64,000 nt of DNA from Shewanella salipaludis. Lineage in GTDB: Bacteria > Pseudomonadota > Gammaproteobacteria > Enterobacterales > Shewanellaceae. Of the stretch, positions 62,368 through 64,000 are shown piece after piece; the stretch's first letter is position 1; the number at the start of each line of letters is the position of its first letter. The DNA lies in NCBI RefSeq assembly GCF_012911865.1, contig NZ_JAAXYH010000008.1, positions 1 to 64,000 of the forward strand, in the 5' to 3' direction. A model generated the notes under the pieces. That model searched no databases. It saw nothing but the letters and a program-made list of their open reading frames with translations, and was not told where the DNA came from. A program made the translations under genes and the position numbers.

Positions 62368-63477
62368 CTAGTCGATACGGTATTCCAGCATAGTGCGGGT
62401 CTGGGCGGGAGACGGCTTGCCATCGACAAATTTTGGAGCATAACGCCACTTCTTGATGGTTTTCAAGCTTTCCCGCTCGAACAAGCTGCCGCCTTGGGAG
62501 GCGATAACTACTGGGTTGGTGACGAAGCCATTTTCATCCACTGTGAAGTCAACCTGGACCCAGCCATTCTTGTGCTGTTTGCGGTAAGACATGGGGTAGT
62601 CGGGAGCCACTCTGAACAAGGGCGTTTGCTCCTGAGTCTCTGACCAGGGGCGCATGCTGCCGATGGCGATACAATGTCGGGTCGATTTTTCTCGCTCGTC
62701 TTGCCGCTCATACAGTTCCACAAGATATGCATGAGCGCTGAGGGCGAAGGGGTGAGTGTAGTCCAACACATCGAACTGTTTTATCACCTCAAGCAGTAAA
62801 GCCTCAGCTTCGTTATCCTGCTTCTGTGAGAACTTGATCGCACCGACGATGAAGGTGGCTTTGACTCTGACAAGGGCATTTTCCGGCAATGTCTGACGAT
62901 AAATGTCATAGGCCTCGAAGGCATAATTTCTCACCTTAGGGGTATAGAGATTCGTCTTGGACAAGGTATTGAAGGCCGCCATTTTTGCATCAGCCACGAG
63001 TCGACTATTGTCATTCCTCTCGGCAATGTCAATGGCATGTTCCAGATGGCGTTTGGCATCCTTGGGCTCATCAGCGCTTCCCCCCGCACCCAGGAGTGGA
63101 TCTATCAGCTCCAGGGCCTGTTCACCGTAATGTTGTACATAGACGACTAACGCCGTTTCATACAGGCGATAGGCTTGGCTCCTATGGCGTTTCCCATCCT
63201 CTGTCATAGGGAATTGAGCCGAGAGCCCACTCAAGGCAGTGGCCCAATTTAAGGCCAGATTGGTCAGATCTAAGCTGTCTTTGGCATAAATGCTTTGACC
63301 CAGCAGATAGGCCGCTGCTGCCCTGGATTCAATCTCAGCCACATCTCCGGCTTGCACTGACGTTTGGTAGTCCCTGTAGGCCCGAGTAAAAGGGGAGTCG
63401 CTGGCCAATGAGGCTGATGAGCAAGATAGGCCTAACGCCACAGCGCAGGCAAGAGTGCAGAATTTTCCATTTAACAT
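62368..63477 (-). CDS. Periplasmic protein with C-terminal TonB domain
   Basis: The 369-residue precursor has a signal peptide (cleavage near SLA, residue 25), a helical, possibly TPR-like region (about 30-270) and a TonB-C domain (about 285-369; DYPMSYRKQHKNGWVQVDFTVDENGFVTNPVV). It lacks a membrane anchor and Pro-rich linker, so it is not a classical TonB. I chose ATG 63477 because AAGGATAT lies upstream and the signal peptide starts there. Function is unknown. Confidence 0.8.
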   Translation of the reverse strand: MLNGKFCTLACAVALGLSCSSASLASDSPFTRAYRDYQTSVQAGDVAEIESRAAAAYLLGQSIYAKDSLDLTNLALNWATALSGLSAQFPMTEDGKRHRSQAYRLYETALVVYVQHYGEQALELIDPLLGAGGSADEPKDAKRHLEHAIDIAERNDNSRLVADAKMAAFNTLSKTNLYTPKVRNYAFEAYDIYRQTLPENALVRVKATFIVGAIKFSQKQDNEAEALLLEVIKQFDVLDYTHPFALSAHAYLVELYERQDEREKSTRHCIAIGSMRPWSETQEQTPLFRVAPDYPMSYRKQHKNGWVQVDFTVDENGFVTNPVVIASQGGSLFERESLKTIKKWRYAPKFVDGKPSPAQTRTMLEYRID

Positions 63478-63628
63478 ATTGTATATCCTTATATTTACCT
63501 GGTTAGAGTACCTTGGCCGCATTCGCCTTGCAAGCGCAGGGCGGTAAATGTGTTGGTCTGGAAAAAATCTACGGCGCCGCCTTGGCCTTGAGCTATCTTT
63601 AAACGATAAAAGCAAGAGGATGAATGAG

Positions 63629-64000
63629 ATGAAATTGAAGTGGTTGGCACTGGCATGCTCAGTTATCTACTGCGCGGCATCTTATGGCGCTCAGGGCGAT
63701 TATGAGGCCCTGAGCGCCATGGCGGCCTCTAACCGCTTCATCCATCTGCATCGCCTGGATCCCGGCAATTCGCCGGCGGAGACCGACTTGCTGTCCCGGG
63801 GGCAGATGACTGCAGGCTCGGTGCCGGATCTCGGATTAGCGCTGAGTTTTCCGCTGTCGATAGTCAACATGCCTGTCATGCTTGGGCTCTCCCCCGGGTT
63901 GCAATACCTAGACAGTCATTACTATGCCATGGCTGGCAACAACCTTGAGGCCGGTGAGTTAGATAACGACAGTTACCGCAACGAAGATCTCGGGTTCAAT
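63629..64000 (+). CDS. Exported protein, 3' end beyond the window
   Basis: A frame open to the window edge starts at ATG 63629 (an in-frame ATG at 63620 is also possible; AGAGGATG lies upstream). It encodes a signal peptide, MKLKWLALACSVIYCAASYG, then a soluble segment with SFPLSIVNMPVMLGLSPGLQ. I do not recognise the family. It is divergent from the TonB-domain gene. Confidence 0.65.
   Translation, partial: MKLKWLALACSVIYCAASYGAQGDYEALSAMAASNRFIHLHRLDPGNSPAETDLLSRGQMTAGSVPDLGLALSFPLSIVNMPVMLGLSPGLQYLDSHYYAMAGNNLEAGELDNDSYRNEDLGFN

Noticed and set aside
62023..62643. 206-codon plus-strand frame through the 81-bp repeats
   Set aside because: It is open only because the repeat is a multiple of three; it is out of frame with prrA and runs antisense into the TonB-domain gene.

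Overview
The window is a gammaproteobacterial chromosome segment, almost certainly from a Shewanella species. The strongest pointers are a chromosomal OXA-48-like beta-lactamase gene set between a C15-peptidase-like gene and a lysR gene, an arrangement known from Shewanella chromosomes; a four-domain fused acyl-CoA carboxylase followed by a stand-alone EF-G gene; a PrrB/PrrA (RegB/RegA) pair; and the dksA-gluQ-pcnB-folK-panB-panC block of gammaproteobacteria. Coding is dense and GC-rich, except for the AT-rich first 1.7 kb.

Layout. 1-1830: accessory edge with decayed coding sequence, a Sel1-repeat gene, a secreted-protein gene cut after its signal peptide by an IS3-family element, and the 3' remnant of that element. 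1888-12336 (minus): M50 protease, small DUF protein, DUF342/FapA-like protein, RsmC, alkaline phosphatase, GshB, RsmE, EndA, SprT and a C15-like protein that lacks the catalytic Cys. 12584-14548: OXA beta-lactamase with an overlapping 54-codon membrane ORF, then convergent LysR. 14670-21770: fused carboxylase and EF-G. 22011-31146: YgfZ, SerA, small membrane proteins, MenI-like thioesterase, cupin protein, catalase with a candidate OxyR half-site and a 20-codon leader ORF, the Mn exporter MneA behind a yybP-ykoY riboswitch, and an aromatic amino acid transporter. 31319-36434: S46 dipeptidyl-peptidase, RluF-like synthase, DUF998 protein and an NhaC-family transporter with MetJ boxes (probable methionine transporter MetT). 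36873-42884: panC, panB, folK, pcnB, gluQ, dksA, sfsA. 43065-53499: PepB, GNAT enzyme, ThpR, GGDEF-EAL protein, HrpB, PBP1b, YhcH-family protein. 53650-64000: TonB-dependent receptor, patatin-like protein, LON-domain protein, RluA-family synthase, an SDR gene overlapping prrB and prrA, an 81-bp tandem repeat derived from the prrA 3' end, a TonB-C-domain protein, and the start of an unidentified exported protein.

Most genes are housekeeping: glutathione, pantothenate, folate and serine synthesis, rRNA modification, RNA decay and cell wall. The most informative features are regulatory or structural: Mn riboswitch plus promoter, MetJ boxes, AUU start of pcnB, overlapping SDR-prrB-prrA cistrons, the 81-bp array, the Ser-for-Cys C15 protein and the small ORF coupled to the beta-lactamase. 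I found no CRISPR array, tRNA or rRNA gene, phage or complete transposon. No clearly new defence or mobile system is present.
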